Shown in pieces: positions 19,224-29,750 of a DNA stretch of 64,000 bases; within the stretch, counting starts at the first letter, position 1, and every line of letters begins with the position of its first letter. Under the pieces are notes generated by a model, which worked only from the letters and a program-made list of their open reading frames with translations, was not told the DNA's origin and did not search any database. Made by a program: the position numbers and the translations under genes. This stretch comes from a virus. The stretch covers positions 1-64,000 of IMG/VR virus record IMGVR_UViG_3300047157_000098, one strand, 5' to 3'.

Positions 19224-22200
19224 TTACTTAATTTGTTTTTTAAGTTCTTCTATTTCAGCTTTTAATTCTTTTATAGCTTCAAGTAATATTGGTGTAATAC
19301 CTTGATGTCTCATAGAAAGCATACCATTCTCGTTTTCTCTTACAAGTTCTGGTAGAACTTTTTGAACATCTTGAGCTATAAAACCTATATCTTCTTTTAT
19401 TTTTAATATACTTTCACTGTCTTTCCAATCAAATGTAACCCCTTGTAGTTTATCAACTTTGGCTAAAGCTGATTCTATTGGTTTTATATTTTCCTTTAAC
19501 CTAATATCAGAAGGTGAACCGTAAGCTACAATATCTCCAGAACTTGTAAAAGTTCCAGAAGTCATGTTGTGTTGAAATCTAGTATTACTTCCTTGTCTCC
19601 AGTAAACTACACCACAATTCATATCAAAATAAGTATTTGAATTGTTTGTATGAAATCTTGCGTAATTTCCAGTGTGATTATTTCCTAAATAAATATCACC
19701 GACTCCAGTGCTGGACTTAGCAATAATTTTACCTAAGAAAGTTGAATCTTGGTCCTCGTCTATAGTAAGAGCTGTTATTAAAGCGTTTTGTTTTGCTGTT
19801 TGGAATACTAATTTTGATGGATATACATTTGGACTACCCATATTCCACGTTCCTGCTGCTACGCCTTTAATAGCTGCCCCTGTGTTAGTTGCACTTGGGT
19901 CATCACCTTGAAAGTAAATAGTACCTATACTGTCGCCTTCAATTATACTCGTATCTTCCCTCCTTAATTTAAGCACTGGTGCCACAGCGTGTTTTGAAGT
20001 TAACTCTGCGCCTGTAATATCTCCAGCTGTAATTGTACCTCCAGCAATAATACCACCTGAAAGACTAATGGTTGGATTATTGTTGTAAGCAGAGGTTATT
20101 CTTAAATAACCACCACCTACAGATCCTGTTACGTTTAAAGCGTGACCACTGTTAGCTGAGTTAACTTGTATTCCTACTCCCGTGTGGCTTCCTGAGCCGT
20201 GGTTAACGGTTAAAACCTCCGCTGTTCCACTACCAACGTTTGGAGAGATAGTTGTGTTTTTAGCTGTTACAGTACCTCCAAAAGCAGCACTACCAGTAGC
20301 TCCAGGTTGTACGATTAAAGCTTTAGCTATATTAACAGCTCCACTTCTCCAGTTTAAATACATAGTAGCACTACCATTTGCTTCTGTAAATGTGTTTATT
20401 TCATTTCCATGAGCAATAGTAGTTTTATAGGTAGTGCTACCGTGGTGAAAAGTTGCGTTACCGTAAGTCGTGATAGTATTAGAAGTAACTAAATCTCTAA
20501 CATGATTACTATTAGTAGGCATATCAACTCTTTCAGTAGCTACAAAATCTGTTAACAACGTACCTGCTTCAACCTTTGGACTGTGTAAAGTAACCGTGTG
20601 TCCTGAACCTTGGTTTAAATTTATGTCAAAAAACCTGTAAGTAGAGTTGTAATCAGATCTAGAAGCGTACCCATATATTCTACCTGATTTAGGTGCGCTC
20701 GATGTACCAACTTGACTACCGTTACCTGTAACTGATACATCACAAAAATCCACATTTAATGTTCCAATTAAGTTTTCGTAATAAACACTAACCATGTAAT
20801 TATCACCATCTATTAATTGGTTATCATCAACGTACAGTCTAATTGTAGACGAGCCTGTGTTGTCGTTTGTATATCTGGCTACATAAGGACTTATAGTTGT
20901 TTTTGTGGCGTTACCATATTGATCATTATTACTAGCTATTTTAATACTATCTATATCTAAAAGGTTTTTGTTTGGTACTATAGCGTCGTAATCATAAAAC
21001 TTAGACTTAGCTACAGCTATATTGTTAAACACAACCGAGTTTGGTCCAGCCTGCATGTTATCACTAGCGGTAAGTGAATTATTGTTACCGTTAATTTGCA
21101 TTAGCATAACCCCAGTACTTGATCTAAACTTAAAACCTTCGTTTTGATTACAACCTAGTACCATCCAAAATGATTCTAAACCTATATCATTTTTCCAAGA
21201 AGTTGATCCAAATTTAATTTTACCTGTTGTTGATATAGTGCTACCTATTAATAAATGAGAGGTTGCTGAAGGTATAGCGGCTGAACTGTTAAATGTTGTT
21301 GCTCCGGTTATAGTTAAAGACCCGTAAAAAGTTGATGCTAAGTCTTTTTTTATTTGAAATGCTTTTGTATGTCCACTAGTTGCGGTATCTGAATCAGTAT
21401 TAACAAAAAAGTAATGGTTCTGTACTCCTGCATAGGAACTGTCAGCACTACCGTAATAAATAGAATTAATATCATTCTGTTGGAATGTTTGAAGAATACT
21501 AACATCATTTCCTTCGTAATTCTCTGTTACAATACCTGATTGTTTATTTGCATTTGCGGTAAGATTACTTGCTATTTTTATTTGATTATATCCAGAACCT
21601 CTTACATCAAGAGCACCTACAAAAGTTGCTTTTTTGTTTGTGTCTATAGTAACTGCATCTTGGTTGTTTTGAATTATCTTAACAGTGGTGTTTGAATCTG
21701 AACCTATTCTAGTGTCATTACCTTCTTGTTGAAATAAAGCAGCGCCAGCATTCGTGTCGTTTAAATATATATAAGGGTTAGTTGCGTTAGAAACTGTTAC
21801 GTTGGTTCCAGTCACGCTTAGCGTGCCTTGTATTGTTGTTCCTTTGTCTAACAGTATAGATGTCTCAGAATGTAAGTCAAGCACACCAGTGCTGTGGTTA
21901 TACCCTAACCAAGCAGCGTTGTTAGCACCAGCATCACCAAACATATAGTAAGCATCAGCAGTGCTTGATTGTTGCACGATTGATCTTGTAGTACCTTTAA
22001 CGTGTAAAAACGTTGTTGCATCATATGGAGAACCTGTAGTACCAGGCCCTACGGTAAGAAGATTAGATATACTTAAATCACTAATATTTGACCACTCACC
22101 CACGTTTAAATCAAACTTGTAATCATCATCTTGTGCTTCTATTATTTTAGCATTATAAAACCATGATTTAGAACCGTTAACAGAGCCATAACAAGTACCT

Positions 22201-23834
22201 AATCTTAAATGCACTAAACTTGTTGTAGAGTGCATTACACCTGTAACACCTGAAATACCAGAAGCTTGTGTTCTGTTGCTGCTAGCGTTTCTATCTGCTA
22301 CCGAATCTGCTTGACCACTAGTTGTTCTATGTGATTTTAACTTAAAAGTTAATTTAGTCCAACCGTTGATATTTGCAACAACAGTTCCTGTATTATTGCT
22401 ATTAGCATATGTTTTTATTTTATTAGTATGAAAATAGGGGTTAGAGGTAATTCTATTACCGTTAGATGCAAACTCATGCCAACCTAAGTATAAGTGATCA
22501 TCACCTGTAGACTTAATCCAAACACTAAATTCATAATCTTTTTCAGGATTAACTTTAATATTTTCTGAAGTGTACCACTGGTAGCAGTGAGTATTAGTTC
22601 CATTACCTGTAGATGTATGGGCTTGTACCTTTGTACCGTCTATAAACATTACTTCTTCTCTATGTGCAGAAGCTTGAACAGCTATATCAGTACCTTTTCT
22701 AATCATATTAGCGCCACCTAAATTATCAGCAATTAAACCTTCACCAGCGTAAGCAAATTGACCAACGTTAGTACCAGTGTTATTAGTAGATACACCTCCA
22801 TGCCAACCTAAGTTTAATATATCTTTTGCGTTAGCTCTAAGTGTTATATGATCAGTTTGAAATCTAATATACGTATCGGTGTCACCTTTGTGGTATATGT
22901 AATCGTGTAAGTAGATACTAGGGATATCAGCTGTTCCTGTCATAAATAGATTTCTAAATCTATAACTTGAATCATTAAAACCTAAATCAACAGAATTATC
23001 AGTTTGTGGATAAAATTTACCGTTTAAATCTATATTTATTATATGGTTACCACCGGCGTGAAATCTTAAGTTACTACCTGTAGATTTTAAATTTGCACCA
23101 ACTGTTACATCATTTGAAAATGTTGCGTTATTAGTAGCTGCTTCAATGATAAAAGGGTTAGTACTACTTGTTTCGTTTCTTACAGTAAATGTTTCGTTAT
23201 TTGTACCAACACTAAAACTTCTAGCAACTCCCTGGTTGTCATCTAAGAATAATTTAGGATATGCTTTACCACCTATTGTTAAATCACCAGCTCCAAGACG
23301 GAAATCTCCTCCATCAAACCAACTTCCACCAGCAGAATCTATACGTACTTTTTCTATATTGTTGTTAGTACCATCTGATGCCATTAACGAAAACAAACCT
23401 TTGTCTAAGTTTACACCAGAAGATCCTCTAGGTATAATACGAGCTAGATTATAATCAGTGGACTTAAGCCAAAACTCGTTTCCATCTTCTATAATCATTA
23501 AGTCACCATAAAGCTTAGTATTCTTCGCGTTATCAATTACTAACGCATGATTATCATTTGTTCCACCAACAGCAATTCTAAAGTCAGAACCCCAACCTTG
23601 AAGAAAAACTTCATTTGTACTACTATCTCTTAATCCAATTTGAGCAACACTATTACTACCTTCCCAGAACTTTATTCTATTGTTACCTGGGTTAATTGTA
23701 AGAGAACTATTAATAGTAGACGGGCCAGTCACAATGATGCCTTGATCACCACCTGTAGCTAATGTTTGTTCACCATCTTTATTAAAGATGTTTATTATTT
23801 CTATGCCGTCAAGCTTTAAAGGGTTGTAGCTCAT
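19224..23834 (-). CDS. Tail fibre/spike with C-terminal S74 chaperone
   Basis: A 1536-residue protein. The main body has many degenerate beta repeats with FNGDVTVG/ATFSNDVT-like turns. The last 95 residues match the intramolecular chaperone of endosialidase (peptidase S74): SDIRLKENIKPIESALAKV, then FIAQDVQKVLPELV, then a coiled coil. This domain trimerises the fibre and then cuts itself off in known members, using a Ser near the start and a Lys-Glu pair; SDIRLKENI is the conserved cleavage site region. It acts at the virion tip in host recognition. The gene is 7 bases downstream of the next fibre gene. Confidence 0.8.
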   Translation of the reverse strand: MSYNPLKLDGIEIINIFNKDGEQTLATGGDQGIIVTGPSTINSSLTINPGNNRIKFWEGSNSVAQIGLRDSSTNEVFLQGWGSDFRIAVGGTNDNHALVIDNAKNTKLYGDLMIIEDGNEFWLKSTDYNLARIIPRGSSGVNLDKGLFSLMASDGTNNNIEKVRIDSAGGSWFDGGDFRLGAGDLTIGGKAYPKLFLDDNQGVARSFSVGTNNETFTVRNETSSTNPFIIEAATNNATFSNDVTVGANLKSTGSNLRFHAGGNHIINIDLNGKFYPQTDNSVDLGFNDSSYRFRNLFMTGTADIPSIYLHDYIYHKGDTDTYIRFQTDHITLRANAKDILNLGWHGGVSTNNTGTNVGQFAYAGEGLIADNLGGANMIRKGTDIAVQASAHREEVMFIDGTKVQAHTSTGNGTNTHCYQWYTSENIKVNPEKDYEFSVWIKSTGDDHLYLGWHEFASNGNRITSNPYFHTNKIKTYANSNNTGTVVANINGWTKLTFKLKSHRTTSGQADSVADRNASSNRTQASGISGVTGVMHSTTSLVHLRLGTCYGSVNGSKSWFYNAKIIEAQDDDYKFDLNVGEWSNISDLSISNLLTVGPGTTGSPYDATTFLHVKGTTRSIVQQSSTADAYYMFGDAGANNAAWLGYNHSTGVLDLHSETSILLDKGTTIQGTLSVTGTNVTVSNATNPYIYLNDTNAGAALFQQEGNDTRIGSDSNTTVKIIQNNQDAVTIDTNKKATFVGALDVRGSGYNQIKIASNLTANANKQSGIVTENYEGNDVSILQTFQQNDINSIYYGSADSSYAGVQNHYFFVNTDSDTATSGHTKAFQIKKDLASTFYGSLTITGATTFNSSAAIPSATSHLLIGSTISTTGKIKFGSTSWKNDIGLESFWMVLGCNQNEGFKFRSSTGVMLMQINGNNNSLTASDNMQAGPNSVVFNNIAVAKSKFYDYDAIVPNKNLLDIDSIKIASNNDQYGNATKTTISPYVARYTNDNTGSSTIRLYVDDNQLIDGDNYMVSVYYENLIGTLNVDFCDVSVTGNGSQVGTSSAPKSGRIYGYASRSDYNSTYRFFDINLNQGSGHTVTLHSPKVEAGTLLTDFVATERVDMPTNSNHVRDLVTSNTITTYGNATFHHGSTTYKTTIAHGNEINTFTEANGSATMYLNWRSGAVNIAKALIVQPGATGSAAFGGTVTAKNTTISPNVGSGTAEVLTVNHGSGSHTGVGIQVNSANSGHALNVTGSVGGGYLRITSAYNNNPTISLSGGIIAGGTITAGDITGAELTSKHAVAPVLKLRREDTSIIEGDSIGTIYFQGDDPSATNTGAAIKGVAAGTWNMGSPNVYPSKLVFQTAKQNALITALTIDEDQDSTFLGKIIAKSSTGVGDIYLGNNHTGNYARFHTNNSNTYFDMNCGVVYWRQGSNTRFQHNMTSGTFTSSGDIVAYGSPSDIRLKENIKPIESALAKVDKLQGVTFDWKDSESILKIKEDIGFIAQDVQKVLPELVRENENGMLSMRHQGITPILLEAIKELKAEIEELKKQIK

Positions 23835-23840
23835 ATTTTA

Positions 23841-24407
23841 TTATATTAATCTTCTAAATTTAAACCTCATTATTTTACCACCGTTACTATTATCTAAAGC
23901 TGCGCTATAAGATAGCGTTGATTTTACCATTAACATTAACGTGCCACTACTGTGTCTTACTGTTTTTAATTGAATATGACCACCATTTGGTGCATGGCCA
24001 GCTCTATGTAAAGGTATTTCATCTTCTTTTGTAGAATTTGTACCTGCACCATACCAACTCATCATACCAGAATAATGCTCATAATAATGTCCACCACCAA
24101 CCGTAAAATCACTAACATACATTTGAACAGCATATGTTCCAGTAGCTAGATCAGTGCCGTCTATACCAGTATCTGTCCACGTTTCTGCGGCTAACTGAAA
24201 TGTCATTGCAGCTTCGTAAAGCTGATCAATATCAGTACCAGTTGTCATTGTTAAACCTTTATGCTGCACATTACCATTAAAAGTTGATGTTCCTGTTCCT
24301 TGAACATCTATAACACCATGGGTTAATACATTACCCCGCTCTGTCCATATACATCTTCTCAACAGCACCATATCCAAAAGATAACTTACTACCACTACCA
24401 CCACCAT
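23841..24407 (-). CDS. C-terminal part of the largest tail fibre (shifted frame)
   Basis: An open frame that continues the protein of 24331-29733 after a one-base shift. Only the part from about 24336 downward is likely real: NVLTHGVIDVQGTGTSTFNG onward is fibre-like, whereas the Val-rich residues before it are a shadow of the upstream frame. The end (GGKIMRFKFRRLI) looks like a natural fibre tip. About 164 residues are added to the fibre if the shift occurs. Confidence 0.5.
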   Translation of the reverse strand: MVVVVVVSYLLDMVLLRRCIWTERGNVLTHGVIDVQGTGTSTFNGNVQHKGLTMTTGTDIDQLYEAAMTFQLAAETWTDTGIDGTDLATGTYAVQMYVSDFTVGGGHYYEHYSGMMSWYGAGTNSTKEDEIPLHRAGHAPNGGHIQLKTVRHSSGTLMLMVKSTLSYSAALDNSNGGKIMRFKFRRLI

Positions 24408-27400
24408 AAGCAGCTATATTATAATAATCACCACCTATCATATCTCCATCGGAACCATCTAACCATATCACTGCTCCATTACTATATTCAGTCATTGTAA
24501 TAGCGGAAGACCCAACCTTAACTTCAAATGGCTTGTTGACTTCCCATTGAGTTCCAGTGTGATCGTATAATATTGAAGCACTTGCTCCATCTACAACTAT
24601 TCCAGCACCATCAGCGGCAGCTGAATCAGCAGCACCTTTTGCTACTGTTATTGTTTTATCTGTTACATCTAAGTTAGTAACACTAGTAGAGTTTATATCA
24701 CCAGTTATATTCAGATTACCGGTAACTTCTAAGTCCATATTAAACTTAGCTTTATCACTTCCCGCAAAGTCTAATGTTGTATAATGAGATCCTATATTGT
24801 GCGTTAAGTGTTTTATAGTTGCAGACTTGGTATTGAGTTGGCCATCAGATTGTCTTGATCTAGTTTGGAATTGGAGTTTTGCAGATTCGTTTGTAGTATT
24901 GTTTGCGCTTGGTGCTACAGTCATCATATAAACAGACTGTGAATTTACACCTTCAAATATACTTATCGCACCTGTTTCATCAGGCCTTAAATACATAGTT
25001 TCACCTGATGTATGTTTTATTCTCATAGGACCAGTACCGGTACCTTTTATATAAGGATTAATACCTGCGACTATTAGTTCGTTACCATATATAGTTGCAT
25101 CACCACCTGTTGTTATTGCGAGTTTAGCTTGAGCATTATAAGATGATTGAGAGCCATCGGAAGCGTAGCCAATGTTAAATCCAGAAGAATTATACCCAGT
25201 ACCAACAAACCACTCTCTATCAGTTGATCCACTAGCACTATTAACACTGTCTTTCATTTTTATACCAACACCACGGCCTTCATAACCATGCATGTTCATT
25301 ACAGCTGTCATAGCTGTGGCAGCACCGTCAGGGGCGTTTATTTTAAGACTTGAACCAAAAGTACCTGCACCTGAAAAAGTTGCGTCACCATCACCTTGTA
25401 GCTGTATCTTATTAACACCAGCTGCGTTTCTTACAACTATTGCATTTTCACCATCTGTTTGCGATAAGATACCGTAGTCAGCTGTACCGTCTTTATCTAC
25501 TTTTATACCCCAATCATCATTGTCGTTAGTTACTAAAATACCAGCATCACCAGTACGATTACCTGTATAGTCAACTGTCAAACCAGTACTAGTAATATCA
25601 CCTGCAAAAGTTGCGTTAGCACCACTACCTGTCAACATTGTTGTTGAGCCTGACTTAAGAATTAAGTTACCAGAAGAGTTTGTTAATCTACCAAATTCTA
25701 CACCATCATCTCTCAAAACTATATCTCCACCGCCAGCATCTAACCTAATATCGTCTGCAGCGTCAATAGTAAAATCACCACTACCACTCTCTGTAAGCGT
25801 AACAGCATTGCTACCGTCTGCGGTTATCTCAAATGATCCATGAACTCTTGTTCTATGTCTGCTTGAATAAGCCGAAGGTATTGTTACTGAAGCGGGCGAT
25901 GTTAAGCTTATGTTTTGAAGTTGATGTGCTTGACCGCCAAAATATTCTACCTTAACTCTTACTGAGTTACCATGTGAATTTATATGGTATATAGGTATGT
26001 TATATTTTGATGTTGAAGAGTTCCAAGTTATATTACCTATAGTAAATGCATCGGCTACACCTCCAGTAGCTTTTACAATGTAGTCAGCTCCAGCACCATA
26101 TAAACCACTAGTAGAACCTGAACCAGGATTCCATCCGAAAGGTATTGTTTTTACAAGTTCACCTGTTATGTTTTGATGTGAATAACTACCAGATAATGTT
26201 ATCTTAAGCATACCTTGCATTTGAACATTAGGAAAAACAATGTTTATACCTAAGTTAGCCGTACCATTTGCAAAATAACCTGATGAAAGATTTCTTTCTG
26301 AATAAGCACCTTGTTGTAAAGCACCATCCATTTGAACATGCTTCGCAACATACAAGTTATTATTCATTTTCCAAGTACCATTACTATCACCAGAGTACAA
26401 AAGAAGATCTCCACTAGAAGGGTATACCTGCCACGACCTTGTTCCTGATTGATCAAACTGTAAACGGTTTGCACTCATTTGAATGTTACCAGTCATAGTA
26501 CCACCAGCTAAAGGTAGTTTTGAACTATCAGTTGATACAACGCCTGTTATGTTGCTACCATCACCGTAGATAGTTGTCGCGTGTAGTTCTCTCCAGCGTC
26601 TATTTGAAGCTCCTAGTTTACGAGCACTATTATTATCAGCGTCTGGTATAAAATTACCTTGTGCTTGTATGTTTGTGGCCGCCACAAAAAGAGTACTACT
26701 AGATGCTTCTATCTTAGCATGGTTACTTAGGGTTTTAAAAACCATGCTTGCTGCAGCAACCTCACCCGTAAAAGTTGCTCTACCACTAGGTGTGGTAAAA
26801 GTCATGTTAGGATGGGCTAGTTGTATAAAGGTAGCATTATTAGCTCTATCAAACAACTTACCACTACCACCTATGTATATATCATTGTTGGCGTGTAGTT
26901 TATCGTCTGTTCTTATTATATTAACACCGTCTCTAAATATAGTAACGTCAGCTCCTAGTTGCAAGGTTCCACCTGTTACTTTAACAACACCGCCACTAAT
27001 CAGTCTTAACCTTTCACCAGTACTACCATGTTCTTTAATAACTAAATCACTATTAACACCGTTAGTAACGGGGTTAAAAGCCCAACCTCTATTTGGATAT
27101 CCAGCATTTTTAATGCCTAAAAATAAATTTTCTGATGCACTATTGGAAAAACTAGAAATGTTCCCATAAACGTTTTGAGTACCATTGTCACCTACGGTAT
27201 AATCGTCAACTTGAAATTTAGAACCTGGGTTATGAGCACCTCCAACACCTACTTTTCCATTATCTAGTAAGTTCATTGATGAATTACCACCTGTTGATAT
27301 TTGTATACCACCAAGAGTTGTGTTTCTTTTTATAGAGTTATAACCAAGGTTGCTATCTATAAAATCAATTGACTGACCAGACGCCATTCTAAAACCTGTA

Positions 27401-29733
27401 CCTGCACTTACGTAGCTAGAAAAGTTACCGGTTCCCGCGTAAACTGTATGCCATCTTTTAGTTGAAGTACCTGAGGTTTGGTCTGATTGTAGGTTGCCTG
27501 TTGGTTTAATACCTCTATTAAATTGTATTTTATTTTCACTTTCTTCTAAACCTATTTCACCCCAACCACTTCCTGCTGCATTGTATAATCTAAATGCTTT
27601 TCCAGTTGGAACAGAAACAACACCTGTGAATTCAGCGTTACCCGTGGAATCTATTTCAAGCTTCGTGACAGTACCTAATCTAAAAGTTAGATCTTCTGAG
27701 CTACCACAAAATAATCTCCAAAAATTATTATTACCATTTTTAAGGTATAATGAAGGGGATGCACCGGAATTGTCATCTAAAGTTATATCACCTGAAAAAG
27801 TTGCACCACTTGAAGTATTTATTGGTTTATTTATCTCTATGGTTGAACCATCTAAAACAATACTTTTATCAGTAGCTCCACCAGCACCTATCCAAAGCTC
27901 ATTTCCAGAAGGACCAGCGTATATTGAAGCGTAACCAGTACCCCAAGTCAGAATACCTCTATTCGCACCCCATTGTGTTACACCACCAGTGTTAACACCA
28001 AGGTATGTACCACCGAAAGCATTGCCATTGAAGGTTGTATTACCAAGCACGTTTATGTTTCCAGCTGCTGATATGCTCATTCTCTCCGTCGATGTACCTG
28101 CATTATTTGTTTTAAAACTAATACCACCAGTTGCGTTAGTATTGTTTGCAGCTGTTATTATTAAATTTGTATTAGGTGTGTAAAAACCTGTACTTGAACT
28201 ACTTGATATATAATGACCACCAGCTGTTATAAGCGTACCACCTATTGTCAACGCTGACGCAAACTCTACAGCACCACTACCCTCGAAAGTATGTTTAATA
28301 TTAGATCCTGGACTTCCTAACCCAAACTGTAATGTAGCAGAGTTACTACCACCGTTTCTTACATACCAAGCATTGTTGTTGTTTGAATTGTCAAATACAA
28401 CAGCGCCATTATTGTCAATTTCAATTGTACTTTTAAAAGTTGCACCACCATCCATCTCAAACACAACAGCGTCAGAAGTGGTTTCAGTGTGTAGTTTTAA
28501 AGCTTTGCTGCTAGCGGGAACCACAAGTTGAGTATCATTACCACCAGTTCTAAAATGTAACTTAGACTCGTGATTGCCATCATCTTGGTGAATTATAAGC
28601 ACTGAGTCTCCAGCATTTTTATATACCTCAACCCCAGCAACACCACTGAATGAATTAACAACTGTATCAGCTGCAAATATTGACCTAGCACCTCCAGCTG
28701 TAATTGACCCTGCAAAAGTTGCGTTTCCACCCTCAGACATATCTAAGGTTAAAGCATCTATTGAAGAAGCACCATCTTTGCCTTTAAATATTATATCTTT
28801 ATCAGAAACAGAATTTTGTATTTTAAAATCTCCTGCTGTTTGATTAATAAATAAAGCATTAGAACCGTCGTGCAGAAGTCTTAGACCTGTAGTTCCATTT
28901 AAATATAAACTATCCCCTGTTCCTAAAACTACATTACCTGTAAAAGTTGCGGTTGTATCATTAACTGTTAATCTTACAGCACCACCGGTTCTCACAACAA
29001 ACGTGTCGTCAGCGCTAAAACCAAATTTAGTACCAGTATCACTAGCATGGTTTATATAATCAGGTATAGTTAAACTTGAATTAAAGTGTAAACCACCGTT
29101 CGTAATGTTTAATTGCTCAGTACCTGCAACGTAAAATTTAAGATTACTGTCACTTTCTTCTGCTATGTAAGTATGGCCACTAGCACCATCAAATAATACT
29201 TTTTTAGTTGATGCTGTAGCTATATTTCCTGCAAAAGTTGCAGAATTATCAGCGTTTAAAGTAAGTGCGGTAGCTATTGTACCAGCATTGCTTGTTCCAA
29301 ATTTTAAATTACTTGTGTTGTTTGCGCCGTTTGTTTCTGCAACTATTTTAGAAAGTGTTGTGTCGGCATTGTTACCAAAGAATATGGTACCTATTGTGTC
29401 TGTAGAATTATTGTTTGCGTGTTTTAAATATAATGTAGCACCATCAGCAGCAGCACCATCTGATGTGTGTCGTATGTAGTCGTGCTGAGCTTCAAACATT
29501 ACTTGACTATCAGCAGTGTTTGTAAATACAAAACCATTTCCAGTTGCGCCAGTTGTAGCTTGCCATATACCACTATAGTTTCTTACCGAATTGCCGGAAG
29601 TTAGATACACGTTTCCAATAGCGTTTACACCATTTGCATCTATAAAAAACCTTTCATTTCCATCTACCGCAAATGCTATTCTGTCATTTGAGGAGTGGGC
29701 ACGTGCGTACATACCAGTAAACTTTTGCGCCAT
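24331..29733 (-). CDS. Giant tail fibre protein (main frame)
   Basis: An 1800-residue protein made of degenerate beta repeats, many closing with ATFAG (DNA GCAACTTTTGCAGG and variants). It begins MAQKFTGMYARAHSSNDRIA. Near residue 1720 it has a segment DKTITVAKGAADSAAADGAG that recurs in the 672-residue fibre. The frame ends in RAG then TAA at a G run. Removing one G gives a smooth join to RAGNVLTHG in the next frame, so the full fibre is probably about 1,965 residues. Confidence 0.75.
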   Translation of the reverse strand: MAQKFTGMYARAHSSNDRIAFAVDGNERFFIDANGVNAIGNVYLTSGNSVRNYSGIWQATTGATGNGFVFTNTADSQVMFEAQHDYIRHTSDGAAADGATLYLKHANNNSTDTIGTIFFGNNADTTLSKIVAETNGANNTSNLKFGTSNAGTIATALTLNADNSATFAGNIATASTKKVLFDGASGHTYIAEESDSNLKFYVAGTEQLNITNGGLHFNSSLTIPDYINHASDTGTKFGFSADDTFVVRTGGAVRLTVNDTTATFTGNVVLGTGDSLYLNGTTGLRLLHDGSNALFINQTAGDFKIQNSVSDKDIIFKGKDGASSIDALTLDMSEGGNATFAGSITAGGARSIFAADTVVNSFSGVAGVEVYKNAGDSVLIIHQDDGNHESKLHFRTGGNDTQLVVPASSKALKLHTETTSDAVVFEMDGGATFKSTIEIDNNGAVVFDNSNNNNAWYVRNGGSNSATLQFGLGSPGSNIKHTFEGSGAVEFASALTIGGTLITAGGHYISSSSSTGFYTPNTNLIITAANNTNATGGISFKTNNAGTSTERMSISAAGNINVLGNTTFNGNAFGGTYLGVNTGGVTQWGANRGILTWGTGYASIYAGPSGNELWIGAGGATDKSIVLDGSTIEINKPINTSSGATFSGDITLDDNSGASPSLYLKNGNNNFWRLFCGSSEDLTFRLGTVTKLEIDSTGNAEFTGVVSVPTGKAFRLYNAAGSGWGEIGLEESENKIQFNRGIKPTGNLQSDQTSGTSTKRWHTVYAGTGNFSSYVSAGTGFRMASGQSIDFIDSNLGYNSIKRNTTLGGIQISTGGNSSMNLLDNGKVGVGGAHNPGSKFQVDDYTVGDNGTQNVYGNISSFSNSASENLFLGIKNAGYPNRGWAFNPVTNGVNSDLVIKEHGSTGERLRLISGGVVKVTGGTLQLGADVTIFRDGVNIIRTDDKLHANNDIYIGGSGKLFDRANNATFIQLAHPNMTFTTPSGRATFTGEVAAASMVFKTLSNHAKIEASSSTLFVAATNIQAQGNFIPDADNNSARKLGASNRRWRELHATTIYGDGSNITGVVSTDSSKLPLAGGTMTGNIQMSANRLQFDQSGTRSWQVYPSSGDLLLYSGDSNGTWKMNNNLYVAKHVQMDGALQQGAYSERNLSSGYFANGTANLGINIVFPNVQMQGMLKITLSGSYSHQNITGELVKTIPFGWNPGSGSTSGLYGAGADYIVKATGGVADAFTIGNITWNSSTSKYNIPIYHINSHGNSVRVKVEYFGGQAHQLQNISLTSPASVTIPSAYSSRHRTRVHGSFEITADGSNAVTLTESGSGDFTIDAADDIRLDAGGGDIVLRDDGVEFGRLTNSSGNLILKSGSTTMLTGSGANATFAGDITSTGLTVDYTGNRTGDAGILVTNDNDDWGIKVDKDGTADYGILSQTDGENAIVVRNAAGVNKIQLQGDGDATFSGAGTFGSSLKINAPDGAATAMTAVMNMHGYEGRGVGIKMKDSVNSASGSTDREWFVGTGYNSSGFNIGYASDGSQSSYNAQAKLAITTGGDATIYGNELIVAGINPYIKGTGTGPMRIKHTSGETMYLRPDETGAISIFEGVNSQSVYMMTVAPSANNTTNESAKLQFQTRSRQSDGQLNTKSATIKHLTHNIGSHYTTLDFAGSDKAKFNMDLEVTGNLNITGDINSTSVTNLDVTDKTITVAKGAADSAAADGAGIVVDGASASILYDHTGTQWEVNKPFEVKVGSSAITMTEYSNGAVIWLDGSDGDMIGGDYYNIAAYGGGSGSKLSFGYGAVEKMYMDRAG

Positions 29734-29750
29734 GTGAGAATTTTATTTTA

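Noticed and set aside
24331-24407. Val-rich start of the 188-residue reading as an independent gene
   Set aside because: It is the shifted shadow of the GGGSGSK fibre sequence; only the part from about 24336 fits a fibre continuation.
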